A program made the position numbers and the translations under genes. From a virus, in IMG/VR virus record IMGVR_UViG_3300025286_001564, positions 1 to 21,137 of that record: a stretch of DNA of 21,137 bases; one strand, 5' to 3'. The notes below the pieces were generated by a model, which made no database searches, had not been told where the DNA came from, and worked only from the letters and a program-made list of their open reading frames with translations. Positions 6,171 through 11,839 of the stretch are shown one piece after another (positions within the stretch are counted from its first letter, which is position 1; each line of letters begins with the position of its first letter).

Positions 6171-6192
6171 CTCTTTCTATTCTGTATTAATT
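6171..6192 (-). promoter_or_regulatory. AATACA motif copy C, before the 43-residue frame
   Basis: On the minus strand it reads AATTAATACA, then GAATAG and AAAGAGGT, followed by the TTG at 6164. It overlaps the end of the 31-residue micro-ORF. Confidence 0.45.
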
Positions 6193-6272
6193 GTTCCTCG
6201 GATCAGGTTGCTAGTCGCAATGTGTCTCGGTCTAATATTTTCGCCCCCTTTCATAATGTATTCATTGCTCAT
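6177..6272 (-). CDS. Candidate 31-residue micro-ORF
   Basis: An ATG at 6272 opens MSNEYIMKGGENIRPRHI and ends at 6177 in INTE-stop. An internal ATG lies at codon 7. The ribosome site is weak (GTGG), and a GTG two codons earlier is an alternative. It is soluble in character. Support is only its clean fit between the GP88-like gene and the next small frame, so it may not be real. Confidence 0.25.
   Translation of the reverse strand: MSNEYIMKGGENIRPRHIATSNLIRGTINTE
6244..6266 (-). promoter_or_regulatory. AATACA motif copy B
   Basis: On the minus strand it reads AATGAATACA, eight bases, then GGGGGCGA. It lies within the 31-residue frame in a different phase from copies C and D. Confidence 0.4.
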
Positions 6273-6305
6273 GGCCACGTTTTCGGATTTGGCCTAAGCT
6301 CCTCT

Positions 6306-6332
6306 GGAATTCTGGAAAATTTCCAGAATTCC
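6306..6332. repeat. 27-bp palindrome downstream of the GP88-like gene
   Basis: GGAATTCTGGAAA (6306-6318) and TTTCCAGAATTCC (6320-6332) are perfect inverted arms around a single A. It lies 18 bases past the stop at 6351. No T-run follows in the leftward direction (AGAGGAGC follows), so it is more like an operator or processing hairpin than a terminator. Confidence 0.8.
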
Positions 6333-6350
6333 AATGGACCAGATCAATTT

Positions 6351-7187
6351 TTAATGTATGCCTATAACTACAGGAATATTTTTAAACTTCCAAGATCCGC
6401 AAGCATGCTCTTGATTAGGTAGGCATGCGTAACATTTGCCCGGACATACAAACGAATTTGCATATCCAAGTTTACGCGCTGATTCTTTTACTACTTTTGC
6501 CCATTGTGCCCATAGTGTCGGCGTGTCTAGTTTGTTAGGCATTTTAAAGGGTGCCGTAACTGCGACGAATTCCCCGCGGACAATTGGCAATTGTTCCATA
6601 TGGGCCCGTAATTGGCCGTTGTATTTACTACCACCTGATAAATTAAGCATATAATTTGTTGGCCAAGGTTGGCCAGTTTTGTCATATGCTAGGAACACGG
6701 CCCATGACTTGGAGTATCCATATACTTGCAAGTCGGGCCGTTTGGCCAATAGATCAAACCAAAATTCGAGAGTGTCCAGGCTGTCTATATCGCCGTCAAC
6801 ATATAAACGGATGGTCTCATTTGTTGGTAAGTTTAAGAATGCATTCGTGATATGTTCGGATTTATTCATAATCAGAATAGTATTCTGTAATTGTCTAAAG
6901 TATGCATCAGGATACCGCCAAGCCTTGAAACTATAACACCAATTTAGACAGTCACCCGCCCCTGGGCAAGATATTTTTGGCAGTGTGGAAAACTGCCAAA
7001 ACTTTAACTTGGAATTGCCTTTGACGAATATATTCCATTGTGGTTGACCTGTGGCCGTGAATTCCGTGAATTTACTGTGGGCCCGTTTCCAATTCGGGCC
7101 CCAATGGGCCGGGGCCCCATGGCCGAGGCCGTCCGGGTTGTTAATCGCCGCCTCGGCGAATTCTATCAATTCCGCTCTTGTTACCAT
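6351..7187 (-). CDS. GP88-like Cys-rich protein
   Basis: This 278-residue protein starts from the ATG at 7187, which has GGAG seven bases upstream; a TTG at 7202 is less likely. Diagnostic pieces are SCPGAGDCLNWCYSFK (Cys74, 80, 84), RLYVDGDIDS (about 127-136), VYGYSKSW (about 155-162), LSGGSKYNG, and a second cysteine cluster FVCPGKCYAC (Cys248, 252, 255) with Cys263. From memory this matches the 'gene product 88' family of phages and plasmids, whose function is unknown. Family members usually have a GDF after the RxHxS strand where this has YVDGDI. Seven clustered cysteines suggest a metal or iron-sulfur site. It has its own promoter and is unusually rich in GGCC and GAATTC sites compared with its neighbours. 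Confidence 0.75.
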   Translation of the reverse strand: MVTRAELIEFAEAAINNPDGLGHGAPAHWGPNWKRAHSKFTEFTATGQPQWNIFVKGNSKLKFWQFSTLPKISCPGAGDCLNWCYSFKAWRYPDAYFRQLQNTILIMNKSEHITNAFLNLPTNETIRLYVDGDIDSLDTLEFWFDLLAKRPDLQVYGYSKSWAVFLAYDKTGQPWPTNYMLNLSGGSKYNGQLRAHMEQLPIVRGEFVAVTAPFKMPNKLDTPTLWAQWAKVVKESARKLGYANSFVCPGKCYACLPNQEHACGSWKFKNIPVVIGIH

Positions 7188-7194
7188 GTTCACA

Positions 7195-7214
7195 CTCCAC
7201 AATTTTGTATTTGT
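7195..7214 (-). promoter_or_regulatory. AATACA motif copy H, before the GP88-like gene
   Basis: On the minus strand it reads TACAAATACA, seven bases, then GGAG and the ATG at 7187. It lies in the short leader between the sigma-70-type promoter and the gene. Confidence 0.4.
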
Positions 7215-7233
7215 AAGCTTGGCCTACCTCTAG

Positions 7234-7262
7234 ATTATACGCTCATGATAGCCGAATGTCCA
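7234..7262 (-). promoter_or_regulatory. Sigma-70-type promoter for the GP88-like gene and downstream genes
   Basis: On the minus strand the -35 box is TGGACA (7262-7257), the spacer is 17 bases, and the -10 box is TATAAT (7239-7234). This is five of six plus six of six to consensus. Initiation near 7227 would leave a leader of about 40 bases before the ATG at 7187. The next leftward terminator is at 5062. Confidence 0.8.
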
Positions 7263-7436
7263 TACCTATAGTCAATAGATTTATAGCTAGATCATCCTAT
7301 GCTAACACCGTCACAAGTCTGGGAATTGGGCCGAATTCCTAGGCTTTGACAGGCGCAATCCCTGGAAACGTGGCGCATGCGTGGACGTAGACAGTAGATA
7401 CAGTGTAATTCCATATAAAAAGGGATTTTATCCTGT

Positions 7437-7481
7437 CATCCCAGGCATCCCAGGCATCCCAGGAACCCTAGGAACCCCGAG
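7437..7481. repeat. 9-bp tandem repeat, five units
   Basis: CATCCCAGG occurs three times without change (7437-7445, 7446-7454, 7455-7463), followed by two degenerate units, AACCCTAGG and AACCCCGAG. Translated in one frame it would give a collagen-like IPG run. Confidence 0.85.
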
Positions 7482-7536
7482 CCCGGGCCCGAGCATGAAC
7501 CCGGCACCCTCACACAACACACCACAACACTATGAT

Positions 7537-7566
7537 CAAGACACTATTAAGCAAGACACTATTAAG
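7537..7566. repeat. 15-bp perfect tandem duplication
   Basis: CAAGACACTATTAAG is present twice back to back (7537-7551, 7552-7566), with a partial third copy after it. Confidence 0.9.
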
Positions 7567-7825
7567 CAATACAGACACTAGAGACAACACATGGGAGAAC
7601 ATCACCAGTAGCATCATCCGGGGGTGGACAGGAGGCTGGGCAACGGAGCGGAGCGACAACAATGGGCGGTCTCATACACCTAGGGCAGCAACATCGCACT
7701 TTAGAACACATAATCGTCAGCAATCAGGGGGGAGGGGTAGGGCTTGGGTGGAGTTGGGATAGTACATGGATACCCCTGACAATAAATTTTCCGCTAAAAG
7801 GCCTCCCGGCAACGCGCTACGTCCA

Positions 7826-7840
7826 CAATGTATTCATTAT
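7826..7840 (-). promoter_or_regulatory. AATACA motif copy A
   Basis: On the minus strand it reads AATGAATACATTG, identical over 11 bases to copy B. A GGGAGG lies 21 bases further on but no convincing gene follows. Confidence 0.3.
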
Positions 7841-7853
7841 TACGCAATGTAGA

Positions 7854-7883
7854 TTGACTTATATGTCTTCCTATGTTAGTAAT
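7854..7883 (+). promoter_or_regulatory. Weak candidate promoter for the late operon
   Basis: TTGACT (7854-7859), an 18-base spacer and AGTAAT (7878-7883) are five of six and four of six to the sigma-70 consensus. It would give a leader of about 190 bases containing the TTACA/TGTAA array. No better rightward promoter was found before the small terminase. Confidence 0.3.
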
Positions 7884-8062
7884 TACATAGGATTACATGG
7901 GATTGTTACAAGGATCTAGGAATTACAATGTAACTGGTTGTAACTTACATGTAATTCGTGACTAGTTACAATGTAATTACATGTAATTATTATGTAAGTT
8001 ACAAATTACATTACATTTCGGGTCTCTATAAGACCCGTAAATGTAATTATGTAAGTATGTAA
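7883..8062. repeat. TTACA/TGTAA pentamer array
   Basis: By eye I count ten TTACA and nine TGTAA in 180 bp. Several are joined as palindromes such as TTACATGTAA and GTTACAATGTAAT. The left part has iteron-like units of the type ATTACATRGG. It may be a binding array for a phage protein, an origin, or a structured leader. Confidence 0.75.
8011..8046 (+). repeat. Long hairpin upstream of the small terminase
   Basis: TTACATTT (8011-8018) pairs with AAATGTAA (8039-8046) and CGGGTCT (8019-8025) with AGACCCG (8031-8037), with one bulged T and a five-base loop. Further TTACA/TGTAA pairs can extend it outward to about 7999-8062. No T-run follows. The ribosome site GGGAG at 8066 begins just outside the extended stem. 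Confidence 0.75.
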
Positions 8063-8076
8063 ATAGGGAGATGTTA

Positions 8077-8568
8077 ATGGCAAAGCGTAGCACAAAGGGA
8101 AACTACGACAATACGCCCGAAGGCATGGCCTTAAACAAGAAGCTATTGCTCCAGGCCGTAGAGGAATGGGGTGGTAACTCCAAGGCAATCAAGGTAGCCG
8201 GCATTTCCCGGGCTACGTATTTCAGATGGATAAAAGATGACCCTGGTTTTGCGGACGATCTCGAGCAGTCCAAGGTAGCATTTGGGGAGAAGATGTTAGC
8301 GGTGGCGATTGACAGGGTTCAGAACCCGGACAAGAATCGTGGATCTGATGTTTTGCTTATTTCTTTATTGAATGCGTTCCTGGGCCATATCTTTAAGCCG
8401 CAGATGGTTGTTGGGGAAGACTCGGCGAGGGAGCTTATCACGGAGTGGCGCAAGGCTGCCCGTCAGGAATTAACTAGCCAGGAGCCTTTATCTGAGAATA
8501 TTGAAGAGACGCTGGATAGTATTCTGGATAGAAAGAGGACTGGCAATGGCGAAGCCCAAGTCGATTAA
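8077..8568 (+). CDS. terS: Terminase small subunit
   Basis: This is a 163-residue protein from the ATG at 8077, chosen over the ATG at 8071 because GGGAG ends directly before 8071 and sits at proper spacing only for 8077. The N-terminal third carries a helix-turn-helix typical of small terminases: AVEEWGGNSKAIKVAGISRA, then TYFRWIKDDPGFADDLEQSK, the usual 'W-x-x-D-P-x-F' signature. The middle is helical (ISLLNAFLGHIF) and likely the oligomerisation part, with a charged C-terminus. It would recognise the packaging site and feed DNA to the large subunit. It is the first late gene, placed after the repeat-rich control region, and its end overlaps the basic micropeptide by 23 bases. Confidence 0.88.
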   Translation: MAKRSTKGNYDNTPEGMALNKKLLLQAVEEWGGNSKAIKVAGISRATYFRWIKDDPGFADDLEQSKVAFGEKMLAVAIDRVQNPDKNRGSDVLLISLLNAFLGHIFKPQMVVGEDSARELITEWRKAARQELTSQEPLSENIEETLDSILDRKRTGNGEAQVD

Positions 8569-8629
8569 GCAGATGAAGAAGGCCCGTAAGAAGGCACGTA
8601 AGCATGATAAGGTGGGACGCAAGAGGTAA
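8546..8629 (+). CDS. Highly basic 27-residue micropeptide between terminase genes
   Basis: An ATG at 8546 with GAGG nine bases upstream opens a 27-codon frame beginning MAKPKSIKQMKKARKK. It has ten lysines, four arginines and one histidine. It overlaps the end of the small terminase and stops three bases before the large terminase start; its final codons contain the AGAGG ribosome site of that gene. It would be a DNA- or RNA-binding or packaging-associated peptide if made. The composition is far from random and the layout suits translational coupling, but no family is known to me. Confidence 0.55.
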   Translation: MAKPKSIKQMKKARKKARKHDKVGRKR

Positions 8630-8632
8630 AAG

Positions 8633-9991
8633 ATGACTACTGCCGTTAGGAAGCCGGTTAGAGACCAGGTATTTGATATAGTGGGCTTTGTTCCTACCAA
8701 GGAGCAGAAGGTTATTATAGATTCTCCGTATCGGTTTAACCTCGTGGCCGGGGGAGAGCAGGCTGGTAAGAGCATGATTGCTTCCAAGTATCTCCTGCAC
8801 CAGTATTTCTTACATAATGAAGAACATGGTCCTGCGTTATATTGGCTGGTAGCTGCGGACTACGAAAGAACAAGGGCTGAATTTGAATATCTCAAGGATA
8901 ATTTTGGGATATTGAAGATGTTAAAGAAATATTCTCTCCGTGTAGATCCCGGGTTCCTGGAATTGGTGGACGGCACGAGGATAGAGACTAAATCCGCTAA
9001 AGACCACAGGACACTGGCAATGAGAGCCCCCAACGGAATACTTGGGTGCGAGGCATCTCAACTGGATTTAGATACATTCCACAGGCTTATGGGCAGATGT
9101 GCCCCTAAAAAGGGATGGCTGTTCCTCTCAGGTACATTTGAGGGATCTCTCGGATGGTATCCACAGATGTTTACAGCGTGGGCATCGGGAGCTGATAAGC
9201 AGGCCAGGGCCTATTCCCTACCGAGCTGGACTAATAAGTATTTATATCCGGGCGGAGAGAACGATCCAGAGATTATCAGGCTGAAGAATTTAGCCAGCGA
9301 TGACTTTTTTATGGAACGTATAGCAGGAAAGCCCAGTCCTCCAAGGGGTCTGGTCTTCCCTGAGTTCCGGCCTGATGCACATGTCGGCAACGTGGAGTAT
9401 GATCCCCATGTCCCTGTTCATATATGGATGGACCCGGGGTACGCCGGAGCATATGCAGTCGAGGTGATACAATTCGTTGGGGAACAGATACGGGTTATCG
9501 ATGAAATATATGAACAGGGTTTAATAACCGAGGATATTATAGATATTGTTACTGCCAGGCCGTGGTGGCGGGATGTAAAGTACGGCGTCATTGATATAGC
9601 CGGTACCCAGCACCAGGCAATGGCAGCTCCCGCAGAGCTGTGGCTGGATAAAGCAGGGCTCTTTATGGCTAGTCAGAAGATAAAAATCAATGAAGGATCT
9701 GAAAGATTGAAGAGCTGGCTTAAAATTGACCCCTCTACACACGCACCAAAGATAGTAATAGACGCAAAGTGCCAGGGATTACTGTCAGAATTCGGTGCAT
9801 CGCCTAATCCTTTCGACGGACAAACGAAAGCATATAGGTGGAAAACAGATAGAGAAGGTAATATAGTGGGGGAAGTACCTGAAGATAAGAACAATCACGG
9901 CGTCAAAGCCCTTATCTATGGACTGATTGATAAGTTTGGCTACGGATATGTACACAACCGTGACAGTATTCGCGTAAAAAGGTGGGTATAA
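8633..9991 (+). CDS. terL: Terminase large subunit (packaging ATPase/nuclease)
   Basis: This is a 452-residue protein with AGAGG six bases before its ATG. The ATPase half has Walker A GGEQAGKS (40-47), a Walker B strand ending GILGCEASQLD with catalytic Glu140, and the coupling motif LFLSGTFEGS (about 164-172). The nuclease half has metal-binding Asp267 in IWMDPGYAG and Asp321 in GVIDIAGTQ, and a C-terminal KNNHGVKALIYGL helix where many relatives carry the third acidic residue. It pumps DNA into the prohead through the portal and cuts the concatemer. The aspartate usual before the catalytic glutamate is Cys here. It directly abuts the portal gene: the ATG follows the TAA with no gap. Confidence 0.95.
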   Translation: MTTAVRKPVRDQVFDIVGFVPTKEQKVIIDSPYRFNLVAGGEQAGKSMIASKYLLHQYFLHNEEHGPALYWLVAADYERTRAEFEYLKDNFGILKMLKKYSLRVDPGFLELVDGTRIETKSAKDHRTLAMRAPNGILGCEASQLDLDTFHRLMGRCAPKKGWLFLSGTFEGSLGWYPQMFTAWASGADKQARAYSLPSWTNKYLYPGGENDPEIIRLKNLASDDFFMERIAGKPSPPRGLVFPEFRPDAHVGNVEYDPHVPVHIWMDPGYAGAYAVEVIQFVGEQIRVIDEIYEQGLITEDIIDIVTARPWWRDVKYGVIDIAGTQHQAMAAPAELWLDKAGLFMASQKIKINEGSERLKSWLKIDPSTHAPKIVIDAKCQGLLSEFGASPNPFDGQTKAYRWKTDREGNIVGEVPEDKNNHGVKALIYGLIDKFGYGYVHNRDSIRVKRWV

Positions 9992-11839
9992 ATGGCACGT
10001 AGAAAACCAGAAGATATCGTTAAGTTAGTGGATGCCCACTATAATGCGACCGAACCGCTCAGACAGAGAATGCAGGATGACCATTCTCTGTACAGGCTGG
10101 ACCCCTATGACGCAGGGGAAGGCTATCAGTCATATACTTCTAATGAACCACACAATTACGCACAGAAAGTAATCGGGTGGATAGCAGGAGCTGAGATGAC
10201 TGTGCGTATTCCGCACGACCAGGCCGACCCGGAACTACGCGACCGCAATGATTTAAAGGAAAGATTCCTTATTGGTATTATTAAAGCAGCGGATGAGAGG
10301 CTCTGCCGTATGATGCTGCCCACGGTACGAGATCAACTTGCATGGTATTCTTCACTCCGTGGATGGTACTCCGGCAGAGCCTTGCTGGCAAAACGGGACG
10401 ATGGCACAACATACGTGGATATCACACCCTGGGACCCGATGCATACTTACTGGGGCGTCGGATCAGACGGATTAGAGTGGGCGTGTTACAAGGTTCCTAA
10501 GACCAGAGATCAGATACTGGCGCAATATAATGTACGCGTCGATTGGGATAGCCAGTATACAGCCGAGGGCATAGATGTCTATGACTTCTATGATAAGGAA
10601 ATGAACACGATTATTATCCACGCAGGCTCTGAGAATCAGCCTTTAATCAGGGTTGTGAAGAAACAAACCAAGCACGGAGCCAACCAGGTTCCTGTATTTT
10701 TGGGACCGATAGGATCTAATCCATACATAATCGCTATGACCCATACGAATATGGACAATACTATCGCTGATGTAGGCGAAGCAGTGTACACGTCCACTAG
10801 GGATTTGTACGAAAAACATAACATGATGATGAGTACAATGCTGGAGATGACAGCAAGATCCAGGAGGCAGGGGCTTATTGTAAGATCCAGAGATGGAACA
10901 AAAACTTTAGATGAAGATCCATACCTGGAGGGTTCTGAGATTGCGCTTTCACAAAACGAGAACGTGGAACCCCTGGGACTTCTGGAAGTGGCCAAGGAAA
11001 CAGGTGCGTTTATGCAGCTCGTATCCGGGGAAATGCAAAGAGGTGCTATCCCCTACTCAGTATATGGGGATGTCCCCTTCCAGCTCTCAGGGTTTGCTAT
11101 TAATACACTCCGACAGGGAGTGGAAACAGTAGTAAGTAAATACCTGAGAGGCGTAGAGAAAGCCTACGAAATGATATTCAATTTAGTATCAGATCAATAT
11201 GTAACCGGATCGTTCCAGTCGCTAGAGTTATCAGGAATGGATCGGCATAGAATGTATTTCACAGAGACAATTGAACCTGATATGCTGAAAGCTACCGGCG
11301 TTCCGGTCGTGAATCTGGTCGGACAATTGCCACAGGACGATATGACCAGGTACTCAATGGCACAGATTGCCAGGGAAGGCCCAACGCCTCTCTTGTCAGA
11401 TCGTGCAATCAGAGATAGAATCTTGGCTATACAAGACGCCGACCAGATGGATGACTCTATTAAGGAACAAATGGCGGAAAGAATGTTGCCGGAAGCAGCA
11501 TTGTGGACGCTACTCCGAGCATCCGAGCGTCAAGGGCGTGAGGATCTCGTCAGTTTTTATACAGGAGAATTGATGAACGTGATCATGCAGAAGCGACAGG
11601 CTGCACAGATGATGCAGCAACAAATGGCAATGCAGGCCGGTGGACCCCCAGGACCGGGGGGACCCCCCGGACCGGGCGGACCCCCTTCCCCGACCGGACC
11701 TCCCGGGGGACCACCGACTACCCGACCAGAAGTAATGCCTAATGCCATGATGGGCGTACCCCCTCCAGCTCCTACGCCACAAGCAGGACCACTAGTACCG
11801 CCGGGCACTCCGAGACCTGGCGCACAAGGAGGGCCATAA
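9992..11839 (+). CDS. Portal protein with Pro/Gly-rich C-terminal tail
   Basis: This 615-residue protein lies immediately downstream of the large terminase, in the usual portal position. It has a portal-like pattern: an N-terminal region (about 1-90), a mixed crown/wing region with ITPWDPMHTYWGVG, then long helices with TSTRDLYEKHNMMMSTMLEM and AIPYSVYGDVPFQLSGFAINTLRQ, and a Gln/Met-rich helix near 530-548. The last 65 residues are low-complexity (GGPPGPGGPPGPGGPPSP and similar), probably disordered. The portal forms the dodecameric ring for DNA entry and exit. The AAGGTGGG ribosome site overlaps the terminase end. The function rests on position and helix pattern, not on a single motif. Confidence 0.85.
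   Translation: MARRKPEDIVKLVDAHYNATEPLRQRMQDDHSLYRLDPYDAGEGYQSYTSNEPHNYAQKVIGWIAGAEMTVRIPHDQADPELRDRNDLKERFLIGIIKAADERLCRMMLPTVRDQLAWYSSLRGWYSGRALLAKRDDGTTYVDITPWDPMHTYWGVGSDGLEWACYKVPKTRDQILAQYNVRVDWDSQYTAEGIDVYDFYDKEMNTIIIHAGSENQPLIRVVKKQTKHGANQVPVFLGPIGSNPYIIAMTHTNMDNTIADVGEAVYTSTRDLYEKHNMMMSTMLEMTARSRRQGLIVRSRDGTKTLDEDPYLEGSEIALSQNENVEPLGLLEVAKETGAFMQLVSGEMQRGAIPYSVYGDVPFQLSGFAINTLRQGVETVVSKYLRGVEKAYEMIFNLVSDQYVTGSFQSLELSGMDRHRMYFTETIEPDMLKATGVPVVNLVGQLPQDDMTRYSMAQIAREGPTPLLSDRAIRDRILAIQDADQMDDSIKEQMAERMLPEAALWTLLRASERQGREDLVSFYTGELMNVIMQKRQAAQMMQQQMAMQAGGPPGPGGPPGPGGPPSPTGPPGGPPTTRPEVMPNAMMGVPPPAPTPQAGPLVPPGTPRPGAQGGP
11638..11835 (+). repeat. GC-rich low-complexity repeat encoding the portal tail
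   Basis: Short units built from GGACC and CCCGG repeat here and encode the Gly-Pro-Pro-rich tail. The stretch is much richer in GC than the rest of the operon and is open in several frames on both strands. Confidence 0.8.

Larger units (their letters stand above)
5944..6350 (-). other. 407-bp stretch of micro-ORFs, AATACA motifs and palindromes
   Basis: No gene of normal size lies here. It holds motif copies B, C, D and E, two candidate micro-ORFs (6177-6272 and 6033-6164), and a possible 23-codon frame at 5966-6037 that has no standard start. It also holds two strong palindromes at 5970-6012 and 6306-6332. It is probably within the transcript that begins near 7227. Confidence 0.6.
7263..8076. 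other. Divergent control region, candidate replication origin
   Basis: About 810 bp separate the leftward and rightward gene sets. Several open frames of 66-85 codons exist on the plus strand but none has a protein-like composition and a good start. The left half is GC-rich with tandem repeats. The right half (about 7840-8065) is AT-rich with a dense TTACA/TGTAA array and a long hairpin. Phage origins and late control regions often look like this. No DnaA box or named origin motif was recognised. Confidence 0.5.

Noticed and set aside
6306-6332. Palindrome as an intrinsic terminator
   Set aside because: No T-run follows on either strand and there is only a one-base loop.
7437-7566. Repeats as a CRISPR array
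   Set aside because: Units are 9 and 15 bp and directly adjacent, with no unique spacers. No cas genes are present; the Cas4-like nuclease at 2844-3629 fits a phage recombination nuclease better.
7381-7581. Plus-strand 66-codon frame with a collagen-like IPG run
   Set aside because: GTG start without a ribosome site. The IPG run is only the 9-bp tandem repeat read in one frame, and the reverse strand gives a similar Gly-Pro pattern, so composition rather than coding explains it.
7600-7660. Possible tRNA in the GC-rich part of the control region
   Set aside because: No cloverleaf, T-arm GGTTCRA-type sequence or acceptor stem could be found there or elsewhere in the window.
7532-7919. Plus-strand frames of 76 and 85 codons in the control region
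   Set aside because: They run through the 15-bp repeats, the minus-strand motif A and the start of the TTACA array. Composition is not protein-like. The longer one (from 7662) has a passable GGAG but nothing else in support.
8011-8046. Hairpin before the small terminase as a terminator
   Set aside because: It is followed by mixed AT sequence without a T-run and by the ribosome site of the next gene.
8071-8076. ATG at 8071 as start of the small terminase
   Set aside because: The GGGAG ribosome site ends directly before it, leaving no spacing. The ATG at 8077 has the right distance.
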